NCBI GenBank assembly: GCA_015143295.1
Contig: CM026551.1
Location: 18,156,543-18,220,542, forward strand
Length of the DNA: 64,000 nucleotides
From: Tetracentron sinense
Taxonomy: Eukaryota; Streptophyta; Magnoliopsida; Trochodendrales; Trochodendraceae
Reading direction: 5' to 3'
The position numbers and the translations under genes were made by a program. Under the pieces are notes generated by a model. It worked only from the letters and a program-made list of their open reading frames with translations. It was not told the DNA's origin and made no database searches. Below, one piece after another: positions 1-13,600 of this stretch. Numbering within the stretch: position 1 is the stretch's first letter; each line of letters opens with the position of its first letter.

Positions 1-1475
1 AATACCATCAACAATACGTAATGAGTCTAATGACATAAACGTTTGTGTTTTGTAGAGGGAAATTTATGCTGATTTGTGGTGGAGTCGTATTTCATCAAGT
101 ATGTGTATTTCTTTGGAAAAATAGAGACAAATACAGATTTGAGTAATCTGAAGCATGTCTGCATGTAGGAATTCAGGTGGAGATTGGTAGTGTTTGGTGT
201 TTTTTTTTTAAATCCAACAATATTGGTTTCACGACTATCGGAGTTGTTTTGAAGGAGTTGTGAGGACTTTACCTTGCCATGTTTAATGCCTTTTAGGTTT
301 TTTGCCATCATGTAATGCATATTGAAGTGCTACCTAATCGGATCTGAAGAGTTGTATTTTTTTTTTATCGATAGATCTGAAGAGTTGTATTTGGAAGTTA
401 TTTAGAAGGTTTTTCTCGTGGTTGTTGAATCCGTAGGCCTGTTGGTTGGTCTTTTCCATGTGGGACATGTTCTATTGCAACTTCTAGTGTAACAGGTAGC
501 GTTGGGTCAAATATGAGTTCTTATGGTGACAACACGGTTGCAAGTCGGTACTATAAAGTTTGATAGTACTAACTATTTGGAGTGGTCTCAATCTACCTAG
601 ATATTTATTGGTACTTGGTAATAAAGGCAAGTTGGGATATATAAATGGAAAAGTAAATGAACCAAATGTGGACATAGGATATAGCATCATTCTAAATTGG
701 GAAAACCCTAATCCGAAATAATGGAAAATCACTAAATATGATTGCCACCTCTTCTAATTTAGTGGAGAATTGAAACACTTATCTAACAATGAATAAGGCA
801 AGGGGTCTAAGATAGAGATTTAGATAAAGACTAAAGAGATTCGGTTGAGCTAAGGGAAGGTGATAGGCACCCTTAGACAACTGCTAAAAGGCAGGTACCT
901 ACTTCCTAAACCCACCTTAGAGTAAATTGTAAATCAAATTATAGTTACTATATTAAAACATGCTATTATAGAATCATCCTTTAAAATGAAAACATACTGA
1001 TTATAAGATCAAACCAAAATTGAAGACATTTTAACGCAATTTTTATTATCATTCAACCAGAATAGAAGCATGTTAAGAAATTACTAAAATAGGAATGAAA
1101 CTATCTAAATAGCAACAAACATACAATGAAAATTGAAAACATATATCACAAAGAAAATTAACCTAAAGTTTCTACCTAGGATAGTTGGACGGGACCCGAT
1201 TACGGCTGCCTACGTATCCACAAAAGTGGAATCAAGCCACATGTAATGCATTTTTATGATTTCTAAAATGTATTCATGATTTCTAAAATTTTAATAATGA
1301 TTTTATAGAATTCTATAAATTTCCACAAATATTTCCACACCCTAATTAACCCGAATTTACACCGTATCCAAGTATAAAACCTTGCCTTCATTCTCTTGCA
1401 ACTTTCTCGAAGAACCACACTAACAACATCAAAATAGGACATAAAATTTATCACAAAGTTCTAGTTGAGAATTAC
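1..1475. other. Presumed DUF1218 intron 2 or flank; no further exon seen
   Basis: No sequence resembling the third and fourth membrane segments of DUF1218 was found on the minus strand. The interval holds AT-rich DNA and one dispersed repeat (about 677-1260) that has a relative in SEC23 intron 8. Confidence 0.4.
677..1260 (+). repeat. Dispersed repeat, copy 1 (relative near 50.1-52.7 kb)
   Basis: 677-1000 matches 50117-50422 in the same orientation, including shared words such as GGTTGAGCTAAGGGAAG and GGCACCCTTAGA. The part near 1180-1220 (GGCTGCCTACGTATCC) resembles 52660-52680 (GGTTGCCTACATATCC). No coding capacity; family unknown. Confidence 0.6.
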
Positions 1476-1678
1476 CATGACACAACAAAGCAGATCAATG
1501 CCAAAGTCCATTTAGATTTTGAAGGATGAGGGTTTCTTTTGCAGCAAATGCACCCTGCAGCAAAGCTTATAACTAATTGCGCAACCATAAGAGTTGCCGA
1601 AGCAGTTAGTCCAAGACCCAAAGCTGGGCTCCTCGGGTATGTACATGCACCAGGAGCAATGAAATGAACATCAGAAAG
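1476..1678 (-). CDS. DUF1218 gene exon 2
   Basis: The exon follows a TTGCAG acceptor and ends in phase 2 at a TG|GTAATT donor, so the last codon would be completed as Trp by a following G. It carries the conserved CTYPRSPALGLGL block, the CICC motif and the ALICFVVSW segment. The only stop met downstream lies within the intron (TAA right after the donor). Confidence 0.82.
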
Positions 1679-4600
1679 CTGCAAGGTTGAAGAAACAGTT
1701 ATGGCTCAAACCATATTATCAATGTGAAGTAGTTTGAATATATTAAATAAGCTCAGTAACGTGATTACTCATACATATTGTACAACATTCATTCCACAAG
1801 TAAGCAGGAAACTTTTATTTTTTTCCATCAATAAGTAAGCAATCAGCTTTTGCAAATCGAGTAGCCTGTAGCTTGTGACTAGTGACTTTTGGATGCATAT
1901 TTCTGTCTTCTATGTAAAACTTTCTATTGAAAAATTAGAGTTTGAGGACAATAACTGCACAAAGCCCCAAATATAAATAAATAAACAGTCACATTTGTAA
2001 CCCCAGAGGATAGGTAATATATGTGCCACATGTAGGCAAAGTTTCCTATGTGTCCCTCAATTGCGCATCTTCCCAAAAAATAGGTTGATCAAATGATCAT
2101 AGGCCATAAGATCAAACATCTTTTTGGCCATGGGTCATGTCACCAAATCTAACACACCATGGAATGTTGGGCCTGGTGACATATCCCATGACCAAAAAGA
2201 CGTCTGCTTAGACAGCCCATACGTGTTCGATCGGCCTAATTTTTGTGAGGATCACATGGGGATCCCACAAGTCGGGTCTAGTGGGGGTGGACCTTGTTAG
2301 GCTAACAAGCTTTGGGATGGTCAACTCTAGATCGACCACAGAGCCGACTCTACATTCACCTCTACAATTGTTGTATATTGGATATAGCTGATCAGAATTA
2401 TATTCAGCAAACAACAGTAAATTTTTAGGATCCACAGATGCAGTATTTATGGTAAAAAAAATCTGCAAAAATAATAACATAAAAAGGATTGAATCAACAT
2501 ATCGATTTGTGTTGAGGCGTGGGTAAACCCACTGTCCTTTCAATTTTCTTGCTTTTAGGTTCTATATTATTGTTGAAAATCTGAATTTCATTAGTTGACG
2601 CGAACAAAATAATGTCAAATAGGGGTTGGGGTGGGTTCTCCGGCGTTGATTCCGATACGTTTCTATGAGAACCTCACGTGATTTGATTTATGCTTGGACG
2701 TATTCACCAGGTTTGCTAATCTGAATTACAAAAGAGGTCTCTCAAGGGAGGGTGTCCAACTATTGGTTTCTTTTGTCTCCATGTTGAATGGGGCATGTAA
2801 GTCTAGGTTCCCTCTTTGGTCCTCGTCTAAAGTTGGTTGGTAAGCCTTTGCTCTACATGGCTCTGTGTACATAGTGTTTGGCTCAAAATGATGTTTCATT
2901 GTCCTTGAACTCAAAACTTTTGAGTCCTGGGGGAGGACAAACGATACTATCCTCATTGCCCTCATTGCTGAGGGGACAAAGTTACAAAACTAGGGTGGTT
3001 TTAGATGGAATTTTCTGCAAGACATTTCAGGCAGCAATTATTAGTTCTTAAGCCAGGTGTGTCCTAGGCACTAAACTCTTTAAGGGCAGGTCAGTTGTTT
3101 TAGCCAAGAGAAGCAATCATAATGGAGCCGACTATTTGAGAGTTTCAGAAGTTTTTAAAGGAAAAAAAAAAAAGGGAAGGCCCTTCACTATACCAGAGCA
3201 ATTAAGGCTAATTAACAAACTAAGCTGCTCGAGCCAAGCTGGAACACACCACTACTCAGCTCGATTATATATATATAGGTTAAGTGTGTGTGTGTGTGTA
3301 TATACACACACACTTAACCTACTAAAATATTTAAATTATACTTCATTTGAATACTAAAATCGAGTATATTTATTATATACTAGTAAAGATTAATAGTATA
3401 TAATGTATTTTACATGATAAGAACAACCTTTATACAATTATTAAATTTTAGGTAACAACGTAATTCCTTTACCTAATGAGGATAATAAAGTAAAATTTCC
3501 ACCTAATATAAATAGCTATATCCAATGAACCAAGCTGCTCGTGAACAGATCGAGCTTTTTTATTAAAACTCAAGCTTGTTTATTTAATAAACAAGCCAAG
3601 CCCAAGCTTGATTTTCGAGTTCATTTAATTAACGAACCGAGCTTGAACACCCCATTGCTCAGCTCGGCTCGATATCACCCCTACAGAGTATCCCATGGTT
3701 AGTGGTTGGAATACTTTTCTGAATACCGACATTAAAATCCTAGTGGTCCTTGTGTATTGCTATGTGAGAAATCCCCCACTTCTTTATCTAGAGGCAAAGT
3801 CAAGATTCATCACGGTTCGAGTTTGTTCAAGAAGGGAGGAAAAATTGATTGTGACAAACATTAAATCCAAAAAAGATTATGTAAGAGTTGTTTGGAGGGT
3901 TTATCTGTTATCCTGACAAGCATTTTCCACAAATGGTGGCCTTTGGCTAATATAACATCTCAGAACCTAAATAATAAGGGGTGGATCAATATCCCTGGGA
4001 TTCTTTCCACTGTGGAACAAATCAGTTTTCCATTCTAAGGAGGTATCATACAGGGAGTTAATTGGTATAAATCCAAATACATCCAACCTTAAGGATATCA
4101 AAGCAGCCCACATACTTGTGAAGCCGGGAGGATTCCCCGGGTCATTACAGTATCAGGTTCAAATGGGTGTTCTCAGTGATCCTAGAGGTGGTGTTGGATG
4201 AGTTGTATTCATGTTCAGGGGAGATTAATAGGTCCAGCAGCTATTACAGTCGTATCTGGATCTCATTCTAACTCAGAGCTAAAGTTAGGAGATGATGAGG
4301 TGTCCAAGGACGTGGTCACATCTCAACCATCCGATTTTAATCTGTAGGGAAGGTAAAAGATCATGCTGGGGCCTGAAGAAAATATCGAACTGAAGTTATT
4401 TTGGGGAATAAGAATCGTCTGTATTAGTTAAAGCCTGCCATTTCAAAATTCAAAAATCAGGGACAAATGTTCAGATGCTATTAGCAACAAAGGGGTTTTC
4501 TAAATAGAATCATCAATCCTTACAAGAATATTATCCTTCATGTGACATGCGGGGATAGGTTATCGGTATATGGGTCGTTTGGCAACTCTACTTGCTTTTA

Positions 4601-7600
4601 AGCAGAACTAGTTTTAGTAGAGCTTTTTAATAGATCTAATTCTTAGAGTTCAAATTGTTTAGAGCCTATTTGGTAACGCATAGAAAGAAAGCTCTTTTCA
4701 ATGAGAAAAAAATAATCTTTTTCACAAAAAGTCTGTTTGGTAAAAAAAAAGGAGTGAATTCTTTTTATTTGATTTTTCTTGTTAAATCTAAAAGGCATAT
4801 TGTGGGGATGGTTTAGAGTCTAAGATAACAGTCTCATCTGTGTTGGAGGCAACAATGAAGGTGGTCGTGGAGGCGGTATAGTGGTGTGGAGGCAAAGGCA
4901 AAGGCAATGGTAGTGTGGAGACAACGATGGTGATGGTGGCAACAATGGACATGTTAGCTATAGTGGTGGTGGAGCTAGTGGAGCTGATGGTGGAGGAGGC
5001 AATGGTAGTGGCGTTGGTGGTGGAGGCAGTGGTGATGGTGGTGGTACATAATATTATAAAGTACAAATGTGTAAATTAAAAGTTATTTTAATAAGAACAT
5101 GGGAATTAGAAATAGCAACCGTAACTAGAAATAAGAGTTTCTCACCACTTCAGCTTATATCTACTTTTAAGAGGAAAATATCTCATTTGGACCTACTTTT
5201 TAGATGATTTCCATACAATCTAAAATTTCAGACCAGAATCTTCGTAAAACTAATAGTTTTGGCAGTTCGGGTTATTGAGTCAACCATGATCTAAACCCAT
5301 CAAAGGAGACCCGAACTACTGAACTCAAGGATTGTGGCGTGATTAACATACAACTGAGGAACAGGAATGTCAATAAACTTAAGGGGACTCTTTTATTCGA
5401 AGATTCAGTTCTATCATCATCTTCATCGGCTTTGGGGGGTTCCCATGAAAAGAAAAGTGGATGTAGGAAGAATAATAAAATGGTGGCAGTTTTAAGAGTT
5501 TCCAGGAAAAATATATTTGGTGGATTGTAACCTAAATGGAGCCCAAGTTACTTGATCGAACTTTCAAGAAGTTCTTCACTCAGCAAGTTGGACAGGTTTC
5601 TTTATTGTGACTTAAGGGAAAGTCACATTCCTTCAGTCTGCCCTTCCCAGGACAACTCATATCACATTACCATTTTATTCAAGTCAGTTAATGCAGGTAA
5701 ATGGACATCCCCCTTCAGGTTCAAGGATATGTGGTTTAGGTATCCTGACTTTTTGGAAATAGTAGAGGAGATTTGGAAGGAATCCAATTTTTGGTGGTCA
5801 AATAGCACTGTCATTGGGTTAAAGCTTTAAGAGTTGAGAAGATATCAAAGAGGATGAACAAGGAGGTTTTTAGGGACTTGTCAACTGCAAAAGCTAAAAT
5901 TTTAGAGGAAATCTTGAAGATAGATAGATTAGACAAGATTTTCCATCTTTGGGATCTACAACGCAGAGGAGAATGGCTTAGTAAGAGGAATACAATAATG
6001 TGCTGAGTAATTATTAGGTAGTTGGGGACAAAAGTACAGAGTCAGATGACTATAGAAGGGTGATAGGAATACGAAAATGCTGTAAAAAAAATTTCATTTC
6101 ATTTCAAAATTGAAGGTGGGAGAGGACTGGATGGATGGAGACGAGGAGGTAAGGAAAGAAGTTGTCACTTATTTTGAGAATCCATTTTAAGGAAAGTCAT
6201 AAACTATGGACCAAAATTAGATGGCATATCATTTTATTGTATTTATGAGGATAAGAGAGATTGTATGGAAAGGCTTTTTTAATAGGAGTAAATTCACTTT
6301 TCTGTCATTAACATGAAAGGAGATAAAGCACCTGGGCCAAATGGATTTGCAATATCGTTCCAGAAGTATTAGCATATCTCGAGGAAGGATTTTACTACAG
6401 TTATGGACGAGTTCTAAAGGGATGGTTCCTTTAATCATGTCCTTAATAGCACAGTCACAGCACTTATTCCTAAGATTAGACTCTGAACAATCATGGACTA
6501 TGCTCTCCGCAGGATGCTTTTGTTAGTAGAAGAAAAATCCTAGATGGTATCCTCATCGCCAATGAGTGTTAAGATTCGGGTTTCTGTAGCATTTGCTTAT
6601 GGGAGATATTTGTTGATGTATTTAGGAGGAAAGGAACAGCAAGGTGTTTGAGAATGCATCATCTTCTCAAGGTATACTATAATTTAAGGCACCTAGTTCT
6701 CCAAACATAACTCATGTACGGTGAAAAATAAGTTATGTTGCCTATAGTAATAGAATGGGAGTGAGGCACCTATATCTCATTTCTCGCTTCTTGTGTCCCA
6801 TGAATTTTTATACCTCACTTTCCGCTTATCGCTTTCTCTCGTTCTGGTAACTATGGTCTGAATCACCCTCCCTACAACCTTCATTTAGCAATTTCCAGCT
6901 ATAGTGCCTCCACCTATCCTTAAATCTATTCTCTAATTGGTGCTCTTAATACATCCAATATGATCTATTCTCTCTCTCTCATATTTTCGCAATATATTTT
7001 TCTCACCCACTCTTACACACCTAATTATTTTATAAGTTATCATGTGCATTATGTTTAACCTATATATAGAGGTCCCGGTCTTTGACGTTTTTATTTCTGA
7101 GCATTCCCTAGTTCTTTGTTTAGAAATTATGCTTTACATGGTTCATGGCATGCTCTGTTTCTTCAGTACTTGACCATAATTGAAAATGACAAAATATATA
7201 TATATATATATATTTGCCCTTTATGCCCAAATCCCTAGACCTCGTGCTTCATTTCATTGGCAGACCTCCCACATCAATTCAAAAACACATTTTCTTACAT
7301 ATGATGTAGTAAAGAAGTTTCAAACTCCCTAATAATGGATGATCGAACCTTAGTCCATAAGGGATCATATGGATCACGCCGAATGTGTACACCAAAAAAA
7401 ACCTCCCATGCAACTATACTTCTGTCGAAATACCATTTGGTCCCAGGGACTTTCCTATCTTCATCCTTGCCAGATCTTCTTTGAATTCCATAAATCTATT
7501 CTACAAAATAATAATAATAGATAAAGAAAACTCTTGAGGTTCCTTTGAGTTATGGTCTCCTCCTAGTCTGAACCACCCTTGTATAGCCTTCATTTGACAA

Positions 7601-10600
7601 TTTTTGGGTATTACTGTATTAACCCCTCCACCTTAAACTCTTCACAAACGTTCTGATGGTTGCAATTAATGCATCTAATGTGATCTGATATATTTTTCTC
7701 ACCCACTCTTGTACCTAAATAGTCATGTCATCCATCATATGCATGATGTTTAACCTATATATTTATATATACAGGTCCTGGTCTTCGACTTTTTATATCT
7801 CTGAGCATTCTCTAGTTCTTTGTCCCTCCATTATGCTTCATCTAGTCCATGGCATGCTCTATTCCTTTGGTACTTGATCATGTTAGTAGAACATGAAAAA
7901 AAAATACATGTACTTGCCTTATGCCCACATCCTAGCATGCTTCAGTTTACCCACACCGGGGGCAGACCTCCCACATCAACATATTCCGCTTGCTTTTCAT
8001 ATTCACTAGCGGATTATTTGATCTCCTCCTCAAAACAAATCCCCTACTCATCTACTATATCAAGCAACTGATTTCCCTCATAGAATTTATAAGGCAGCAT
8101 ATAAATGATTTAGGACCAAAACATCAAATTATCTCTGATTTCTCTGGTTGAATCTCTCAAAAAAGAACTTCAATGAATTCACATAAAGGAACTACATGTA
8201 GGTAGGGAATATAATACAAGAAACATGAAAAGAAGAAGAATAAATTTGGACGATTAACCATCAAGAAAAATAAAATACTCTTTCTAAATAAAATATAATC
8301 TCTATCTTTTTTTATTGGTAAATCAGAAATATATTAAAAGAAACCAACACTTTATAGAGATGTAAACTAAAACAAGAAAGAAAAGGAAACAAAGCTAAAG
8401 TGAGAAATGGTGATCAATACAAAAGAACACAGGATCCACCTGCAACTTCTCAGGGATGCAAGGTATCTCTCACTTCTTGATCCAAATGGAGAGAGGAACT
8501 CCACTCCACAATCGACGGGCGCACCCGTGACAGGATATAAAGAAATGGAGAGGGGGAGTTGTCAAATAAGCGGTCATTCCTCTCTTTCCAGATAGCTCAT
8601 CCTATCACACCTAGTAAAAAATGTCAGATTATTTCCTTAGCACCTACCAAAGTTGTCAAACTCCAATCAGAAAAGAAGCTCAGAATGGAAAATGGGAAGA
8701 CCCATTCCACACCCAATCGAGCCAAGAAAAAAACCCAAATCTCAGACACTGCCGGGCAATGCAAGAACAAATAATTCACACTTTCTTCCTCTTTCAAGCA
8801 CAAATAGCAATGATTAGCAAAGCTCCATCCTCTCCTCTTTAAATGATTCGTAGTGAGAATCTTATTTAGTAAAGCAGATCAGAGGAAGGATACCTTCGTA
8901 GGAACCTGGTTAACTCTGTGACGCCCGGAACCCGCGTCTGGGAAATCAAGTTCCAAGACGCGTGCTCGTTCGTTATAACCACGCATGCGGAAGATTTTAC
9001 CCGCGAAAATACGGGGATTTTTCAACTTTTCTGATGAGCTTACATAAACAATAATAACCGGTCATCACAATAACCCATCATAAGCAAATACGTTACCTCA
9101 CTGGCTATAATAGTCATTACTTTTGACGCCACAATTGCGCCGATACACTTTCAGAATCCATCAAGTATAACTCCTTGCCAATCGGCAATTGCTTCCAAAT
9201 CTGAAGACATAAAATGAGAGGAGTGAGCTATAGAGCCCAGCAAAATCCACAATCCATCTAGGCTATTTTCCACCTAGTAACAATCATCATCATCAATAAC
9301 GATATAGTGTTGCAATACAATTCTCATATTATAATAATATATAATATCGTAACCCGTGACCCGAGGTCACTCAGGGCTATTTCACCTTATTTCGAGGTTC
9401 CGAACCTCAATTTCCAAGTTCATCCAATCATCGTCTACACCACTAGGTTACCATCCCAGACAACCGCTCACACTTTATCCTTGAGTCCGCAGACTCAATC
9501 AACTGGCCTTCACCCGTATTCAATTTGAGTCCGTAGACTCAATATCCAAGTTAGAGTTTGTAGACTCGCTATCCATTTCCAAATCCGTTAACATTAATTT
9601 TGTTACCATGACATCCCATACCCCCATGATAACTATCGAGATCAAACCGAACTTACACCCAATGACTCCGTGCAACCTTGAGTCCATAAACTCCGTACAA
9701 CCTTGAGTCCATAGACTTCGTACATAATCCGGGCCTTCACTCGCTAGAACCAACACAATCGTCTGATCTCAACCACGGTGAGGAACTCTAGCCTCACGGC
9801 ATCTCTATAAGACAACACGACCATCTAACTCAGCCACGGTGAAGAATTTTATCCTAACAGCATATCTATCAAATCACAAACAACACAACCATCTGACTCA
9901 GCCACGGTGGGGACCTCTATCCTCACGGCATCTCTATCAGATAACACAACCATCTGACTCAGCCACGGTACGGACGGCATATCTATCAAAGGCATCACAA
10001 CCTACTGACTCGGTCTCGGTACGGCATATCTATCAGACAACACAACCATCTAACTAAGCCGCGGTGGAGAATTTTATCCTCACGGCAAATCTATCAGATC
10101 ACAGACAACACAACCATCTGACTCAGCCACGGTGGGGACCTCTATCCTCACGGCATCTCTATCAGATAACACAACCATCTGACTCAGCCACGGTACGGAC
10201 GACATATCTATCAGAGGCATCACAACCTACAGACTCAGCCTCGGTACGGCATATTTATCAGATAACGCAACCATCTAACTCAGCCACGGTGAGGACCTCT
10301 ATCCTCACGGCATATCTATCAGATAACACAACCATCTGACTCAGCTACGGTAGGAGGACCTCTATCCTCACGGTATATCTATCAAATAATACAATCATCT
10401 GGCTCAGCCACGGTATGAACGACATATCTATCAAAGGCATCACAACCTACTGACTCAATCTCGGTACGGCATATCTATCAGATAACACAACCATCTGACT
10501 CAGCCACGGTACGGACGGCATATCTATCAGAGGCATCACAACCTACTGACTCAGCCTCGGTATGGCATATCTATCAGATAACACAACCATCTGACTCAGC

Positions 10601-13600
10601 CACAGTGGGGAACTCTATCCTCACGACATATCTATCAGATAACACAACCATCTGACTCAGCCACGGTACGGACGGCATATCTATCAGAGGTATCACAACA
10701 TACTGACTCAGCCTCGGTACAGCATATCTATCAGATTACACAACAATCTGTTCTCCCCTGACCTAGTCAAAGACGATCTATGGATATCAAATCCACTCAC
10801 TCCCGATTATCAGTCACGGAGGATTATACTTTAACCCTAGTTAGGTTTTCTAACCACAGGTTAACCACAGGTTAACCCAGGTTAACCACAGGTTAACCCC
10901 AATTAACCCAAGTCTCGCTTGGTTAACTGAAATACTCGGGCCTCGTGCCCTTGAACCAAATCCGGTAACACACCGTCCTGTTAGGGAACACTTCCAGGCT
11001 AATGGATATGTTCATAGCCTTATACGACCTGTAAAACAACTTTTCAACACCCCAAGGTGACGATACAATTTACCTGGGACCTGATCTGGGCTCCCTGAAA
11101 GTCCACATAAAATCACAACATCACATAGGGGTCTCCGACCCTTTTTCCATCCACGCCTTTTACACAATGAGTCTAAATCCGGGGTTTTGAGACCCAAGAC
11201 CGAGGGCTACACCCCTCTACTCATTTTTCACGCACAACCACCTTCCCATAACACATCCATAGGGTCTCAGACCCTTTTTTCATCAATGCACATACATTCC
11301 ACATAAATAATATAGCAAATAACAGGGAAAAAAAAAGAGATGGAAGGGGTTTTTACTTGGTTCACGCTTTTCAAGACAGCTAGTACAAAAATGGGCACCG
11401 CCAATGCGTCCAGGAGGGTGATCAACCCCAAGGTAGAGCGCATGCAACTTTCTCTCTCTACTTTCTCTCTCTACCTTTTTTCTCTCTCTACACGTTGATC
11501 GAGGTCTCAGGGAAGAAAATAGACGTCGCCAACGCGTCAGGGACGTAGAAAAACCCCAAGATGGACTCCCTTTTCTTTTCTTTCTTCCTTTCTCTCTCCT
11601 CTTTCTCTCTCTTCCTTTCTCTCTCCTCACTTTCTCTCTCTAAAATTTCTGTGGCAGTTTGCAAACCGTGAGCAATGAGGGGGTGGCCCCATTTATATAG
11701 GCCTTAAAGGGGTTTAGATCATGTGCAAAAGCACATGACCCATTTGGTGTGGAAAGGTGTAGTTGACCAAGTAAGCCACTTTGACTGGTTTGACCAGCTT
11801 GACTGGATTTTCCCATTTTTCATGCGTATATCTTTTGAAACCCTATTATATAATGTCTGATAGTGATGAAACTTCAGGTGACCGAACTTGGGATAGCCCG
11901 ACACCTACTGTAAAAATTTTGGGGAAAAATACTGAATTTTGACAACTGCACTTTAGTTCGGAAGAAAACTGTAAAACCCACTAATTTTCTGATTTCGGAC
12001 ACAAAACAGGTCGCCGTTTCTTCATCTGAGATAACTAACTGCCGAAATAAAAGACATTAGTTCCCACGGCTGACCGACACGCATTAGTACCAGCCGCACG
12101 GATTTCTATTAGGATCTCCAACAGATATTAGGTCCCACTTAATTTCTGAAAATCTAGAAATTTCCCGTTTTTCTCAATTTTATCACACATAATGGTCCCG
12201 CGGTCCCGCGAAATGATACCTGACAGAACCGATACGATAGGGGTGTGTCTCGACAGTCGACCAGTACATTGTGTGTGATTTTCGCGAAAGGATACTGAGA
12301 TTTCTTTGGTGCACTTCAATCCCGAGCAAAACCCACTTTTTATGAATCTAACAAACACTTAAGTATTTAACCATAGTTAAGGACCAAAAAACGCATAATT
12401 TTATTATTTAAAATTCTGGGGCATTACAAACTCACACAACCGTATGGGGAAATAAGTGCAAACGAGGAGAGCCAAAGGACTGCAAGAGTGATCTCACTAA
12501 AAATCGGCCACTGGTGCTCCGAGACCAAACCCTACAATCACTAATCTGAGTTCTAGGGGAGAAGGGACTCAACCTGCCCAAAAGACGTTGCATATCGTCA
12601 ACTTCCCAATCATTTAAATCCCTCCTAAACCTAGGGCAACATACAAAACCACCACTCAATCTCTCTATGCACTCGGCAATAGAAACCCCCTGATGAGTGG
12701 TCAAAGCAAAGATAGATCCAAAATCATCTTCAAGTGACGAATGACCATACCAAATATCGTGCCAAAACTGAATTTTGGCCTCATTACCCAGTTTGAACCT
12801 AATAAAAGGATCTAGAGACTTGGCCACTCCCATAATGCCTTTCCACAAACTCACACTGTGTGGGCCCCTAACCCCCTTGGGTAGCCAAGGTGATGCAAGG
12901 CCGTATTTGGCCACTATCACCTTCTCCAAAAACTTTCTCACTCCTCACCGAAACGCCAAACACACTTACCTAGTAAAGCCTTGTTCACTGCACTGAGAGG
13001 GGCAATGTTTAGGCCCCCTGACCCTAAAGGTTTACAAATTTGGTTTCATTTGACGAGATGATAGTTTCTTTTGTCACCCCTACCTTGCCATAAAAAAAAT
13101 TGCATTGAAGGCGCTTCAAGGACACTGCAATGGAACGAGGGAGTACTAAGGAGGAGAGATAATAAGTTGGTAGGCTCCTAAGAGTACTTTTGATGAGGGA
13201 CAGCTTACCACCTTTGGAGATGAGACATGATTTTCAACTGGCAAGCCTTGATGAGAATCGGTCTAATCAGTCTCAACTTATCTACAATTTATTTCAACTT
13301 TTCTTATCACATAGAAGCTATCTACAACAAAACCCTAACTCAAATAGCTCCTGATAAAACAATTTACCACAGAGGAATTCTTCTTTCAACTTTAACTCAT
13401 GAAGAACTATTGTCAATGTTTCCATCGCAAAGGTGACACGTCAAGAGCTATCAATAACTCTAGAAACAAGAGTGCAAAGGGACAATCAGACAGCACTCAT
13501 AGCTAAAATATGCTATCACAGGTTTGATCCTAGCGCACCTACTAAAGAAAGATTCAGGAACACCGCATATCCTGTGTCACCTGGATGAGGCCATGTATAT

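Larger units (their letters stand above)
8917..12428 (-). mobile_element. Solo LTR, 3.5 kb, of a probable Ty3-type retrotransposon
   Basis: On the minus strand it begins TGTAATGCCCCAGAATTTTA and ends GGGCGTCACA, i.e. TG...CA termini. It is flanked by the perfect 5-bp duplication AACTC. No gag or pol domain was found inside, so it is best read as a solo LTR (or a large noncoding derivative). It contains a 1 kb tandem array (9763-10752) and GAGTCCGTAGACTC-type short repeats (9470-9720). It is inserted within a LINE, whose reading frame resumes across it once one AACTC is discounted. Confidence 0.8.

Noticed and set aside
4788..5066. Thr/Ile-rich 92-codon minus-strand ORF
   Set aside because: By-product of the GGTGGTGGA minisatellite.
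9839..10339. Two plus-strand ORFs with repeated peptides
   Set aside because: They arise from the in-frame tandem DNA units of the LTR array and have no start context or known domain.
9763..10752. CRISPR-like spacing of repeats
   Set aside because: The units are contiguous diverged tandem repeats without unique spacers, in plant nuclear DNA.
11283..11630. Arg/Lys/Glu-rich 115-codon minus-strand ORF
   Set aside because: Produced by CTCTCTCT-type low-complexity DNA inside the solo LTR.
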